Of a stretch of DNA of 63,299 nt, positions 16,686 to 24,138 are shown piece by piece. The stretch lies in IMG/VR virus record IMGVR_UViG_3300010885_073058, positions 1 to 63,299 of that record; one strand, 5' to 3'. The DNA comes from a virus. Each line of letters starts with the position of its first letter. Position 1 is the stretch's first letter. The notes below the pieces were generated by a model. The model did not search any database and was not told where the DNA came from. It saw nothing but the letters and a program-made list of their open reading frames with translations. The position numbers were made by a program, and so were the translations under genes.

Positions 16686-17578
16686 AAGCGCTTGTGACAG
16701 GAGCCGCAGGATTCATTGGTTCACACATCGTCGATGCGTTAGTCGCACGAGGTGATGAAGTCACTTGTATTGATGATGAATCAGCACCTCAAAATGAAAC
16801 TTTTCATTGGAATCAGAATACACTCAACATCATCGATGACATTAGAGATATGTACTTAAGAAAGTACTACGCTGACGTTGATGTTGTTTTCCATCTTGCA
16901 GCACGTTCTCGAATTCAACCAACCGTGAACAATCCATCTGAGTGTTTCTCTGTCAACGTATTAGGAACCCAAGAGGTCCTTGAGGCAAGTCGAATCGCAG
17001 GTGTCAAGAGAGTCGTATACTCGGCTTCTTCATCGTACTACGGTCATGCCTCAAAACCACCATTTCTTGAGTACGCTCCAAAGGGTTGCGCAACTCCATA
17101 CTCGCTCTCCAAGTGGCAAGGAGAGGAAGTGTGTGATCTCTACACAAAACTGTACGGTCTTTCGACAATCTCACTCAGATACTTCAATGTCTACGGGCCG
17201 CGTGAGCCGCTAAAGGGTGAGTATGCGCCAGTAATGGGATTGTTTCTCCGCCAGAAAGCAGCAGGTCAGCCAATGACTATTGTGGGAGATGGTCGCCAAC
17301 GCCGTGATTTCACACATATTAGTGATGTAGTTGCTGCGAACTTACAGGCAGCAGACAAGATTAGCGCGACGGGTCCTGTGAACATTGGAACAGGTCATAA
17401 CTACTCAATCAATGATCTTGCTGACATGATTGGCGTCGAGCGTGTCTATGTTCCAGAGAGAATCGGTGAGACAAGAGAGACACTTGCAAATAACATGAGA
17501 GCTCGTGAAGAGCTAAAGTGGCAACCTAGAATTTCTCTACGTGATTATCTCAATGAAAAGGTTAAGAACGCAACGTAA
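16682..17578 (+). CDS. NAD-dependent sugar 4-epimerase/decarboxylase-type SDR
   Basis: The 298-residue SDR shows TGAAGFIGSHIVDAL near residues 6-20, FHLAARSRIQPTVNNP near 69-84, YSASSSYYGHASK near 112-124, PYSLSKWQGEE near 138-148 (YxxxK) and RYFNVYGPRE near 162-171. This set fits UDP-glucose/UDP-GlcNAc 4-epimerases and UDP-glucuronate decarboxylases. It follows a UDP-sugar dehydrogenase, so a role downstream of UDP-glucuronate is possible but not proven. It ends the sugar-nucleotide cluster before the nuclease gene. Confidence 0.8.
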   Translation: MKALVTGAAGFIGSHIVDALVARGDEVTCIDDESAPQNETFHWNQNTLNIIDDIRDMYLRKYYADVDVVFHLAARSRIQPTVNNPSECFSVNVLGTQEVLEASRIAGVKRVVYSASSSYYGHASKPPFLEYAPKGCATPYSLSKWQGEEVCDLYTKLYGLSTISLRYFNVYGPREPLKGEYAPVMGLFLRQKAAGQPMTIVGDGRQRRDFTHISDVVAANLQAADKISATGPVNIGTGHNYSINDLADMIGVERVYVPERIGETRETLANNMRAREELKWQPRISLRDYLNEKVKNAT

Positions 17579-17583
17579 TATTA

Positions 17584-17599
17584 GAACGTGACTACGTTC
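17584..17599 (+). promoter_or_regulatory. 6-bp hairpin enclosing the GTG start of the nuclease gene
   Basis: GAACGT (17584-17589) pairs with ACGTTC (17594-17599) around GACT. The GTG start codon (17588-17590) lies within the 3' half of the first arm and the loop. No Shine-Dalgarno is visible, so this fold could reduce initiation. Small stem, so a modest call. Confidence 0.35.
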
Positions 17600-18403
17600 C
17601 CAACTGGCAAACCACACGTATCCTACTCTGAAGTCAAGACATGGAAGGAGTGCCCATGGCGGCACAAACTTGTCTATATTGACAAGATTGACATGTTCAA
17701 ACCAAGTCCAAACATTGACTTTGGAACTATCGTCCACGCTGAACTTGAGGACTATCTAGAGCATAGAACATTTAACCTCGATCGTATGCGCGATGCTATC
17801 ACATCGACATGGCAGCAGAAGGGTTTTGAGAAGCCAGAAAACTGGATCAAGGAAGCTGAGCAGATCCTGTCCGAAGTACCAAAGTTTCTTGATGAAACTT
17901 TTCCAGACTGGCAATTCATGGCCTCAGAGCATGAACTTTACGAAGAGATCCCAGGATCTGATGTTAAGTTCAAAGGATTCGTCGACGCGATGTTTCGAGC
18001 AAAGAACAGCCGCGGCAAAGAGATCCTCTGGATTGCAGACTGGAAGACGACATCCGCACGAGGCTGGTCGACTGATAAGAAGCAAGATTTTATCTATCAG
18101 GCGCAAATTGCACTCTACAAGTACTTCTGCTCAAGGAAGTTTGAACTTGATGCAAAGGAAATCAAGTGCGGTTTTGTCCTTCTAAAGCGTGGTGCAAAGC
18201 CAGGCAAGGCATGTGAGCTCGTCGAAGTATCAGTAGGACCGAAGGCATTCGAGAAAGCCACCAAGATGGTCAATTCTATGATCGCAGGAGTCAAAGCAAA
18301 TAAGCCGATTAAGAATCGGATTTCATGCACTTACTGTGACTACAAAAATACTGAGCATTGCAGTGGCTCAAGTGAGTTTGCAGCGTTTACCTCTTATAAA
18401 TAG
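17588..18403 (+). CDS. PD-(D/E)XK superfamily nuclease (RecB/Cas4-like)
   Basis: The 271-residue protein uses GTG; the next ATG (17641) would cut off the diagnostic N-terminus VSYSEVKTWKECPWRHKL (about 11-28). The nuclease core has FKGFVDAMF near 127-135 (the first Asp), ILWIADWKTT near 146-155 (D-x-K) and YQAQIALYKYF near 170-180 (motif with Gln and Tyr). The C-terminus has CTYCDYKNTEHC near 247-258, recalling the metal or Fe-S cysteines of RecB/AddB/Cas4 proteins. It should degrade or process DNA ends. It sits between sugar genes and more transferases, out of line with their job. Confidence 0.8.
   Translation: MTTFPTGKPHVSYSEVKTWKECPWRHKLVYIDKIDMFKPSPNIDFGTIVHAELEDYLEHRTFNLDRMRDAITSTWQQKGFEKPENWIKEAEQILSEVPKFLDETFPDWQFMASEHELYEEIPGSDVKFKGFVDAMFRAKNSRGKEILWIADWKTTSARGWSTDKKQDFIYQAQIALYKYFCSRKFELDAKEIKCGFVLLKRGAKPGKACELVEVSVGPKAFEKATKMVNSMIAGVKANKPIKNRISCTYCDYKNTEHCSGSSEFAAFTSYK
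18395..18402 (+). promoter_or_regulatory. T4-type late promoter (perfect TATAAATA)
   Basis: The octamer TATAAATA matches the T4 late promoter consensus exactly. It lies at the stop codon of the nuclease gene and 24 bases before the ATG at 18427. T4 gp55 recognises this element without a -35 box, and this genome encodes a gp55-like sigma factor 2.7 kb downstream. Initiation would fall near 18408-18410, inside the following hairpin. Confidence 0.65.
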
Positions 18404-18426
18404 GTGGTTATTATTGAAATAACCAC
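18404..18426 (+). promoter_or_regulatory. 9-bp hairpin abutting the start codon of a glycosyltransferase gene
   Basis: GTGGTTATT (18404-18412) pairs perfectly with AATAACCAC (18418-18426) around ATTGA, and the ATG follows at once. The SD-like AGGTGG is held in the 5' arm. Read-through RNA from upstream would carry the full hairpin; RNA from the late promoter at 18395 would start within the 5' arm and lose it. This suggests stage-dependent translation as in T4 late genes. Confidence 0.6.
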
Positions 18427-19671
18427 ATGCAGAAGAAAAAAATCATCGTCCTATCGGATCATGCGCTCTCAACATCTGGCGTAGGCACGCAGACACGACA
18501 CTTGCTCAACGGCCTTGTTAAGAAGGGTGAGTGGACGTTTAGACAGTTCGGTGCCGCCATGAAGCACAATGACTATCGAACAATCGTCGTGAATGAAGAT
18601 CTCATTATCAAGCCAATCGATGGTTTTGGTAATAGAGATCTTATTCGTGTGACAATTGCAACTGAGAAACCAGACGCAATCTTGATCTTTACAGATCCTC
18701 GTTTTTTCATCTGGCTCTTTGAGATGGAGGACGAAGTTCATCAGATGTGTCCTATCCTGTGGTGGCATGTTTGGGACAATTATCCATATCCAAAGTTCAA
18801 TGAGACGTTGTATCAGTCAACTGATCTGATCAACTGTCACTCTCACATGACCTATGAGATGCTTAAGGGACACTTTCCTAATAAGACGAACTTTGTACCT
18901 CACGCAATACCTGATGATATTTTCTTTCCATTGAATGAGACAGAGCGCTCAAACTACAAGAGAAGTTTGCTCGGTGTCAATAGAATGGATCATTTCGTCG
19001 GCATTTGGGTTAATAGAAACGCAAGAAGGAAGAGGCCATCTGACGTTCTTGCAGCTTGGAAGCAGATGCTTGATAAGATGCAAAACAACGATGGCCATAA
19101 GAAAGCAACTCTGATCATGCACACAGATCCACTTGATCAAGAGGGGCCAAATCTCTTTGCTGTTGCTGAAGAGCTTGGTATCATGGATAATGTGTTTTTC
19201 TCAAAGGATCGCATTGAATTTGACAAGATGAATGTCCTCTACAACATCTCAGACTGTTGTATCAATATGTCTTATGCAGAGGGATTTGGTCTAGGAACGC
19301 TTGAAGCAATGCAAGCAGGCACACCGATTGTCGCAGTCAAAACGGGCGGTTTAACACGACAAGTTGTGGACCACCGAGACGGATCAGAGAACGGCATTGC
19401 ACTTCCTGTAGAGATGAAGACACTTGTAGGTTCACAGATGGTCCCATACATCTACGAGGATTACGTCACAATAGAAACAGCAGCTGAGGGTCTCTACCGT
19501 CTCTTTAAAAAGACACCCGATGAGAAGAATGAACTCCGAAAGAAAGTAAGAGATTATGCACTGTCTGAATTCTCTTACCAGAAGACAATTGATGACTGGC
19601 ACCAGACAATGAAAGATACAATAGAGAACTGGAAAAATAACTACAAGCGCTGGGAAGCAAAGGAGATCTAA
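18427..19671 (+). CDS. GT4-family glycosyltransferase
   Basis: The 414-residue product is a GT-B enzyme with an N-terminal VLSDHALSTSGVGTQTRHLL near residues 8-27 (the Gly loop that contacts the donor in GT4 proteins), FVPHAIPDDIF near 157-167, FVGIWVNRNARRKRP near 183-197 and MSYAEGFGLGTLEAMQAG near 280-297, which holds the E-x7-E donor-binding motif. It heads a transcription unit preceded by a perfect late promoter and hairpin, so it may be made late, when virions assemble. It overlaps the next transferase by one base (TAATG). Confidence 0.85.
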   Translation: MQKKKIIVLSDHALSTSGVGTQTRHLLNGLVKKGEWTFRQFGAAMKHNDYRTIVVNEDLIIKPIDGFGNRDLIRVTIATEKPDAILIFTDPRFFIWLFEMEDEVHQMCPILWWHVWDNYPYPKFNETLYQSTDLINCHSHMTYEMLKGHFPNKTNFVPHAIPDDIFFPLNETERSNYKRSLLGVNRMDHFVGIWVNRNARRKRPSDVLAAWKQMLDKMQNNDGHKKATLIMHTDPLDQEGPNLFAVAEELGIMDNVFFSKDRIEFDKMNVLYNISDCCINMSYAEGFGLGTLEAMQAGTPIVAVKTGGLTRQVVDHRDGSENGIALPVEMKTLVGSQMVPYIYEDYVTIETAAEGLYRLFKKTPDEKNELRKKVRDYALSEFSYQKTIDDWHQTMKDTIENWKNNYKRWEAKEI

Positions 19672-20828
19672 TGAAGAAAGTAATCGTAAGAGCACCACTC
19701 CTCAGTGTCTCAGGTTATGGAGAGCATTCTCGACAAGTTTTCCAGTGGGCTAAATCTATTGATACTTGGGCAGTTCAGACACAAGTTCTAAACTGGGGTA
19801 ACACATCTTGGTTAATCAATCCAGATGCCGAGGATGGTCTCATCAGAGATATCATGTCACGCTCTACAAATCAGGCGACAGGATTTGACATCTCTATACA
19901 GGTACAGCTTCCTAATGAGTGGGATGCCAATATTGCAACCTACAACATCGGTGTAACAGCAGCGGTTGAAACTGATCGATGCAACCCAGCGTGGATTGAT
20001 GCCGTCAACAAGATGAATGTTGTCATCGTTCCTTCTGAACATGTTAAGAAGACTCTTGAGTCATCAGGTAAAGTTACAACTCCTGTCCACGTGATCGGCG
20101 AGTGGTACATGCCTGAGATTGATAATGCACCTTCATTCGATCTACCACTTTCAACTAACTTCAATTTTCTAATTGTGTCACAAATGACAGCGCAGAATAG
20201 TTTAGATGATCGAAAGAACATTCTAGATACATTGAAGTGGATGCTTGACGTCTTTAAAGATAATAAGGATGTTGGCATCATCTTGAAGACAAACTTTGGT
20301 CGCGGCACAAAAATTGATCGAAAGTATACACAAGATAACATAGAAAAGTTTATTAATCAGAATAGACGTGGTCTTTATCCAAGAATTCATGTTTTGCACG
20401 GTAATTTAACATCAGCTGAAATTGCAGGTCTATACAGACACCCAACCGTAAAGTGTCTAGTTAGTTTAACAAGAGGCGAAGGGTTTGGATTGCCGCTACT
20501 TGAAGCATCAGCGTCAGGTTTGCCTGTTATTACAACAAATTGGTCGGGTCATCTTGACTTCATGAAGTTAGGAAAGTTCATCCCAGTTGACTTTACTTTG
20601 GTCGACATACCAGCAACACGTGTTGACAACAACATCTTCATGGCAGGCACTAAGTGGGCACAACCACTTGAAGCAGATTTCAAGAAGAGATTGACAAAGT
20701 TTAAGGAAAGCTATATCACTCCACGACAGTGGGCCGAGGATCTTGCAGTAAAATGTCAAAAAAGCTTTTCAAGATCTGCAATACTTGATAATTATGCAAA
20801 GCTCACTGATGCTTTGGGGATTAGATAA
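19671..20828 (+). CDS. GT4-family glycosyltransferase
   Basis: The 385-residue GT-B protein has LLSVSGYGEHSRQVF near residues 10-24 as its N-terminal glycine loop, FLIVSQMTAQN near 165-175 starting the second half, and LTRGEGFGLPLLEASASGLP near 264-283 with the E-x7-E donor motif. It is similar in layout to the upstream 414-residue enzyme, and the pair may add successive sugars. It is the last glycan gene, joined by TAATG overlaps to its upstream neighbour and to the membrane protein gene that follows. Confidence 0.85.
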   Translation: MKKVIVRAPLLSVSGYGEHSRQVFQWAKSIDTWAVQTQVLNWGNTSWLINPDAEDGLIRDIMSRSTNQATGFDISIQVQLPNEWDANIATYNIGVTAAVETDRCNPAWIDAVNKMNVVIVPSEHVKKTLESSGKVTTPVHVIGEWYMPEIDNAPSFDLPLSTNFNFLIVSQMTAQNSLDDRKNILDTLKWMLDVFKDNKDVGIILKTNFGRGTKIDRKYTQDNIEKFINQNRRGLYPRIHVLHGNLTSAEIAGLYRHPTVKCLVSLTRGEGFGLPLLEASASGLPVITTNWSGHLDFMKLGKFIPVDFTLVDIPATRVDNNIFMAGTKWAQPLEADFKKRLTKFKESYITPRQWAEDLAVKCQKSFSRSAILDNYAKLTDALGIR

Positions 20829-21139
20829 TGCTGATTGCGTTTCTGATCATAACCTGCCTAATCTTGTCAACCTTGTTAGCTATCTCAGCTTACTACAATT
20901 ACAAGTTTGGCAAGATAATCATTAATGTTGAAGACACAATTGAAAGCTCACTTGATGAGCTTGATGGTGTCTATGGGAGGATCTCTAAGATTTTAGAGAT
21001 CCCAGTTTTTTTTGACTCTGTCGAAGTTCGACAGGTCATTGCTGATATTGAAGTTGCACAGCAAACTGTTCTCAAGATTGCTGGTTCTTTAACACAAACG
21101 CTAAGGGATAATGATGACACACAAGAAGAAGACAGTTAA
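20828..21139 (+). CDS. Small single-pass membrane protein, unknown function
   Basis: The 103-residue product has one hydrophobic N-terminal segment (about residues 2-22, LIAFLIITCLILSTLLAISA), then a mainly helical, acidic domain ending in TQEEDS. The topology fits a membrane-anchored protein with the C-terminal domain in the cytoplasm. Its 3' end overlaps the sigma factor gene by about 26-29 bases. I do not recognise the family. It lacks the lipobox or cysteine expected of a spanin, and one segment alone does not make a convincing holin. Confidence 0.55.
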   Translation: MLIAFLIITCLILSTLLAISAYYNYKFGKIIINVEDTIESSLDELDGVYGRISKILEIPVFFDSVEVRQVIADIEVAQQTVLKIAGSLTQTLRDNDDTQEEDS

Positions 21140-21842
21140 ATCATCGTCCCCAGGCGGTATGAAGCTTTACTTCCATGCAGGAACTCATGATGCTATTGTG
21201 AGATTTCAAAGTGAGACATGTGACGATGAGCGAGAGAGTATCTATGTTCAAGAGATACTCCCAGCATTTGATAAGCTAGTAGAAAATCTGATTTTTATAC
21301 AGGGCTTTAATGTGACGCATGGTAACTTTGATGACCTCAAGAACGATTGCATCACTTTCTTGTTTGAGACACTGAAGAAGTTTGATGCTACGAGAGGCAC
21401 TAAGGCTTTTAGCTATTTCAACGTCGTTGCCAAAAACTGGCTTATTGTCAAGAGTCGCCAGCGCGCAAAGGCTGCCAAGAGAATGTGCAGCATTGACGAT
21501 AAGGACGCAATCAGTGAGATCGATCTAATCGACCTTGAGAACTACTCTGTTGAGCAGAATCAAGATGCCAATTTAATCAAAGAAGACACGACTACTAACA
21601 TCTTTGTCCTACTTGAAGATATTAGATCAGACATGACGTGTGAGAATGAGATCAAGTGCATCGAAGCAATTAAGAAGATCTTCAATGAAATTGATGATGT
21701 GGAGATACTCAACAAGCGGGCAATCTTTGTCTACGTTAGAGACATCACAGGTTTAACGCCAAAGCAGCTTTCAATCTCAATGTCAAGCATCAGAAAGCGC
21801 TACAAGGACCTGATGGTGACAGGCGAATATGACATATTCTAG
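21114..21842 (+). CDS. 55: Late transcription sigma factor, T4 gp55-like
   Basis: There are two adjacent ATGs (21111, 21114); the second is better spaced from AAGGG at 21103-21107. The 242-residue product has DDLKNDCITFLFETLKKFD near 74-92 and then ATRGTKAFSYFNVVAKNWLI near 93-112, the sigma region 2 pattern (core-RNA-polymerase and -10 binding) seen in T4 gp55-type sigma factors. The C-terminal LTPKQLSISMSSIRKRYKDL resembles a helix-turn-helix. It should direct host RNA polymerase to TATAAATA-like late promoters such as that at 18395. T4 gp55 is 185 residues, so this one is longer. Confidence 0.8.
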   Translation: MTHKKKTVKSSSPGGMKLYFHAGTHDAIVRFQSETCDDERESIYVQEILPAFDKLVENLIFIQGFNVTHGNFDDLKNDCITFLFETLKKFDATRGTKAFSYFNVVAKNWLIVKSRQRAKAAKRMCSIDDKDAISEIDLIDLENYSVEQNQDANLIKEDTTTNIFVLLEDIRSDMTCENEIKCIEAIKKIFNEIDDVEILNKRAIFVYVRDITGLTPKQLSISMSSIRKRYKDLMVTGEYDIF

Positions 21843-21851
21843 GAGTTTCTA

Positions 21852-22211
21852 ATGTCTTCGATAGATAAGTCACTTGACTCACTTAACGATAAAGAGAAGA
21901 AGATCAAGCAGTTTTCAGACATCCTTGATAGTTTAACATCTACCGAAGATAAGAAGAAGATGCTCTGGAAGGAAGTGTATGAGAATGCTGTTAATGACCG
22001 GGAGAATGCCGGTATTCTATTCACAGATACACTGATGCAGATAAAGGGCAATGCAGCTAACCACAACATCCTAGGACCCGTTGTTGTTAAATACATCGAG
22101 CGTATGTCCCGAGCCAATGATCAAATTCTTAAGCTTGCTGAGCTTATTGCGCAGGAAGAGAGTAAGGAGATGAGCATGGATGCGATCTATGATAAGATCG
22201 GTGAGAGCTAA
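21852..22211 (+). CDS. Small helical protein of unknown function
   Basis: The 119-residue product is almost entirely helical and charged: SLDSLNDKEKKIKQFSDIL at the start, KMLWKEVYENAVNDREN in the middle and QEESKEMSMDAIYDKIGES at the end. No catalytic motif or membrane segment is seen. AGGAG lies upstream of its start. It sits between the sigma factor and the baseplate hub gene. A transcription co-factor such as gp33 would fit the position, but nothing in the sequence proves it. A tail chaperone-like role is another option. Confidence 0.5.
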   Translation: MSSIDKSLDSLNDKEKKIKQFSDILDSLTSTEDKKKMLWKEVYENAVNDRENAGILFTDTLMQIKGNAANHNILGPVVVKYIERMSRANDQILKLAELIAQEESKEMSMDAIYDKIGES

Positions 22212-23644
22212 TGTCTATTTTTACTAGGGCATCAGGTCCATTTGTTGTTCCTAGCACAGATAGAGGTGATAGGCAGACGAATACACAAAGTACTTCGCAA
22301 AGTCCCGGTGCATTTATTACAGCTAAAGTGATCGACTTTATATCAGATCCAAAGACTTTAAGCCAAGAGAGAGCCGACCTTATTAAGTCCGCTGTTGTCA
22401 ACAGTTCTCATGTCAATTCAATGCCTATCAACTCTATCTGGTGCCAGATAATTGAGGCGAATCGTCTTGACCAGCACATCGCATATCCATTTTTCCCTGC
22501 GCATCTTTGCTTTCCCATAAAACCTGCAGAGCAAGTTTGGATTTTCTACTCTGCTGTAGATCAAACTTACTATTGGATGTGCCGAAAGCCAGGCGATTAC
22601 ATCTCAGAAGATGTAAATTACACACACATTGATCGAATTGTCAATCAACCGATCACAATCGGTGGTGCAGGTAGCGAACCACAGATTGGTGCCAAAAATG
22701 CTTTCAACGGAACAGTGCCAAATGCAGCCAGCTTCCCACAAGGCAAGACAGACAGTGTGTATGATAAAACGTCAGGATCATCAATCAATGACGATCAGAT
22801 CATTGCACAGTCGATAGAGTACCAAGAAAAATTTATTCAAGAAGCCGTCCCAAGATTGGTTAGACAGCCAGGTGACCTTGTTATTCAAGGGTCTAACAAT
22901 GCATCTGTTTTGCTGGGTTCGTCTACGAATGTTCCAGGACAAGGAATAGTTGACATTGTTGCAGGTCACAATTTAGAGACAATACCTGTCAGAAACACGC
23001 GCGGCAACCAAGAAATTGACAAGACGCAGGCGGCAATCACCGACAGTGCTACTGACTTCATACTTGACAAGTCAAGATTGTACCTTGCGATGAATGATAA
23101 TCCAGACAGCAATTTTTCAATCAACATTGAAGGCATCAATGGGAGCGGCGATGGTGCTAGTGCTGTTATCAAGAGCGATCAAGTAAGGTTAGTCGCAAGA
23201 AATGATGTCAAGATAAAGGCAGAAAATTCCAATGCTGCTGTTGTCATTAGATCTAACGGTGACATAGTTGTTGTTCCAGGAAGCGAAGGGCAGGTATATC
23301 TGGCAGGGACGTCATCAGATCAGCCCTACCTCAGATATGATCAATTTACTGATATTATTAACAGAATTTTAGATATAACAGCAGTATTGCAGGCAAATAT
23401 TCCAATAGTTTCTGCTGCCGCCGCCGTTGCTGCCGTTGGCGCCTCCGCCGCCGCCGCCGCTGCAGCCGCAGGACCCACCGCCGCCGCCGCCGCAGCTTCG
23501 GCGGCGCAGCAAGCTGCATCTCAACCTGCGACAACAGCAGCTGATACAGCCGCAAAAGCAATGGCAGTGCCAATTGATCCTTATACAGCACAAATCAACG
23601 ACGCGCTGGAAAGCATAAAATCAAGTATAATTCTGGGATCTTAG
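22211..23644 (+). CDS. 5: Baseplate hub/spike protein, gp5-like, with alanine-rich C-terminal tract
   Basis: The 477-residue protein has an OB-fold-like region (about residues 72-150) with INSIWCQIIEAN, FPAHLCFPIKPAEQVWIFY and YYWMCRKPGDYI, as in gp5/VgrG-type hub proteins. It is followed by a beta-helix-like stretch (about 215-385) rich in short Gly/Asn turns and ending SNGDIVVVPGSEGQVYLAG. No lysozyme domain like that of T4 gp5 is visible. Residues about 400-445 are nearly all Ala. Its role is the central spike that punctures the host membrane. It is followed by gp25 and gp6, a baseplate order. Confidence 0.7.
   Translation: MSIFTRASGPFVVPSTDRGDRQTNTQSTSQSPGAFITAKVIDFISDPKTLSQERADLIKSAVVNSSHVNSMPINSIWCQIIEANRLDQHIAYPFFPAHLCFPIKPAEQVWIFYSAVDQTYYWMCRKPGDYISEDVNYTHIDRIVNQPITIGGAGSEPQIGAKNAFNGTVPNAASFPQGKTDSVYDKTSGSSINDDQIIAQSIEYQEKFIQEAVPRLVRQPGDLVIQGSNNASVLLGSSTNVPGQGIVDIVAGHNLETIPVRNTRGNQEIDKTQAAITDSATDFILDKSRLYLAMNDNPDSNFSINIEGINGSGDGASAVIKSDQVRLVARNDVKIKAENSNAAVVIRSNGDIVVVPGSEGQVYLAGTSSDQPYLRYDQFTDIINRILDITAVLQANIPIVSAAAAVAAVGASAAAAAAAAGPTAAAAAASAAQQAASQPATTAADTAAKAMAVPIDPYTAQINDALESIKSSIILGS
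23411..23512 (+). repeat. GCC-type trinucleotide tract coding poly-alanine
   Basis: About 100 bases made largely of GCC/GCT/GCA codons, with runs such as GCCGCCGCCGCCGC. It is far more GC-rich than the flanking DNA and codes the alanine-rich segment of the gp5-like protein. Simple-sequence expansion is the likely origin. Confidence 0.75.
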
Positions 23645-23667
23645 CAGTCGAATACTTATAAACTGAG

Positions 23668-24138
23668 ATGGCAGAACGCAGCTTTAAAAATATCGGGACG
23701 ACGGTCACGCAGCTTAGAACAGCTACGCCCACTGTTCCTGTATTTCCAATTGGCATCAAGACACCGATGTCGCTCGGCGGCAATGGTAATCCATACCAGA
23801 TGCACACGTCTGTTGCTGAACAGGTTCAGGACAACTTACGCAACATGATCATGACAAACTGGGGTGAGCGTCTAGGTCTGTACGACTACGGTGGCAATCT
23901 TAGGCTAATTTTGGCAGATTATTCGACTAACTCAGATATTGAGACGACAGTCATGCAGTCAATCATGCGAACGGTTGAGAAGTACATGCCGTTCGTCACA
24001 CTTGACACATTTGACATGCAGAACCTCCCGTCGACAAGAAACGGGCAGGCAAAATTTCAAATCATAGTAAATTACAGCGTCCCAAAGATCGGCGCAAATA
24101 ACCAGAAAGTTAAGATCATACTAGAGGTGATGGGATAA
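23668..24138 (+). CDS. 25: Baseplate wedge subunit, gp25-like
   Basis: The 156-residue product carries the gp25/W family pattern. A leading FPIGIKTPMSLG is followed by SVAEQVQDNLRNMIMTNWGER near residues 47-67, in which N-x-x-x-x-x-x-x-x-x-GER is the family hallmark, then LRLILADYST and a C-terminal beta pair FQIIVNYSVPK and VKIILEVMG. gp25 joins gp6 and gp53 in the wedge core of contractile tails and is conserved in related injection systems. It ends one base into the gp6-like start (TAATG). A TATAAACT sequence lies just before the gene but is too near the ATG to be its promoter. Confidence 0.85.
   Translation: MAERSFKNIGTTVTQLRTATPTVPVFPIGIKTPMSLGGNGNPYQMHTSVAEQVQDNLRNMIMTNWGERLGLYDYGGNLRLILADYSTNSDIETTVMQSIMRTVEKYMPFVTLDTFDMQNLPSTRNGQAKFQIIVNYSVPKIGANNQKVKIILEVMG

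Noticed and set aside
20828-21139. Holin or spanin call for the small membrane protein
   Set aside because: Only one membrane segment and no lipobox, and no endolysin gene nearby. The evidence supports only a membrane-anchored protein.
23358-23593. Antisense Gly/Cys- or Arg-rich frames opposite the poly-alanine tract
   Set aside because: They arise from the GGC complement of the GCC repeat. They have no ribosome site and no neighbours on that strand.
23657-23664. TATAAACT as a late promoter for the gp25-like gene
   Set aside because: It ends three bases before the ATG at 23668, so transcription would begin inside the gene; it also differs from the consensus at two positions.
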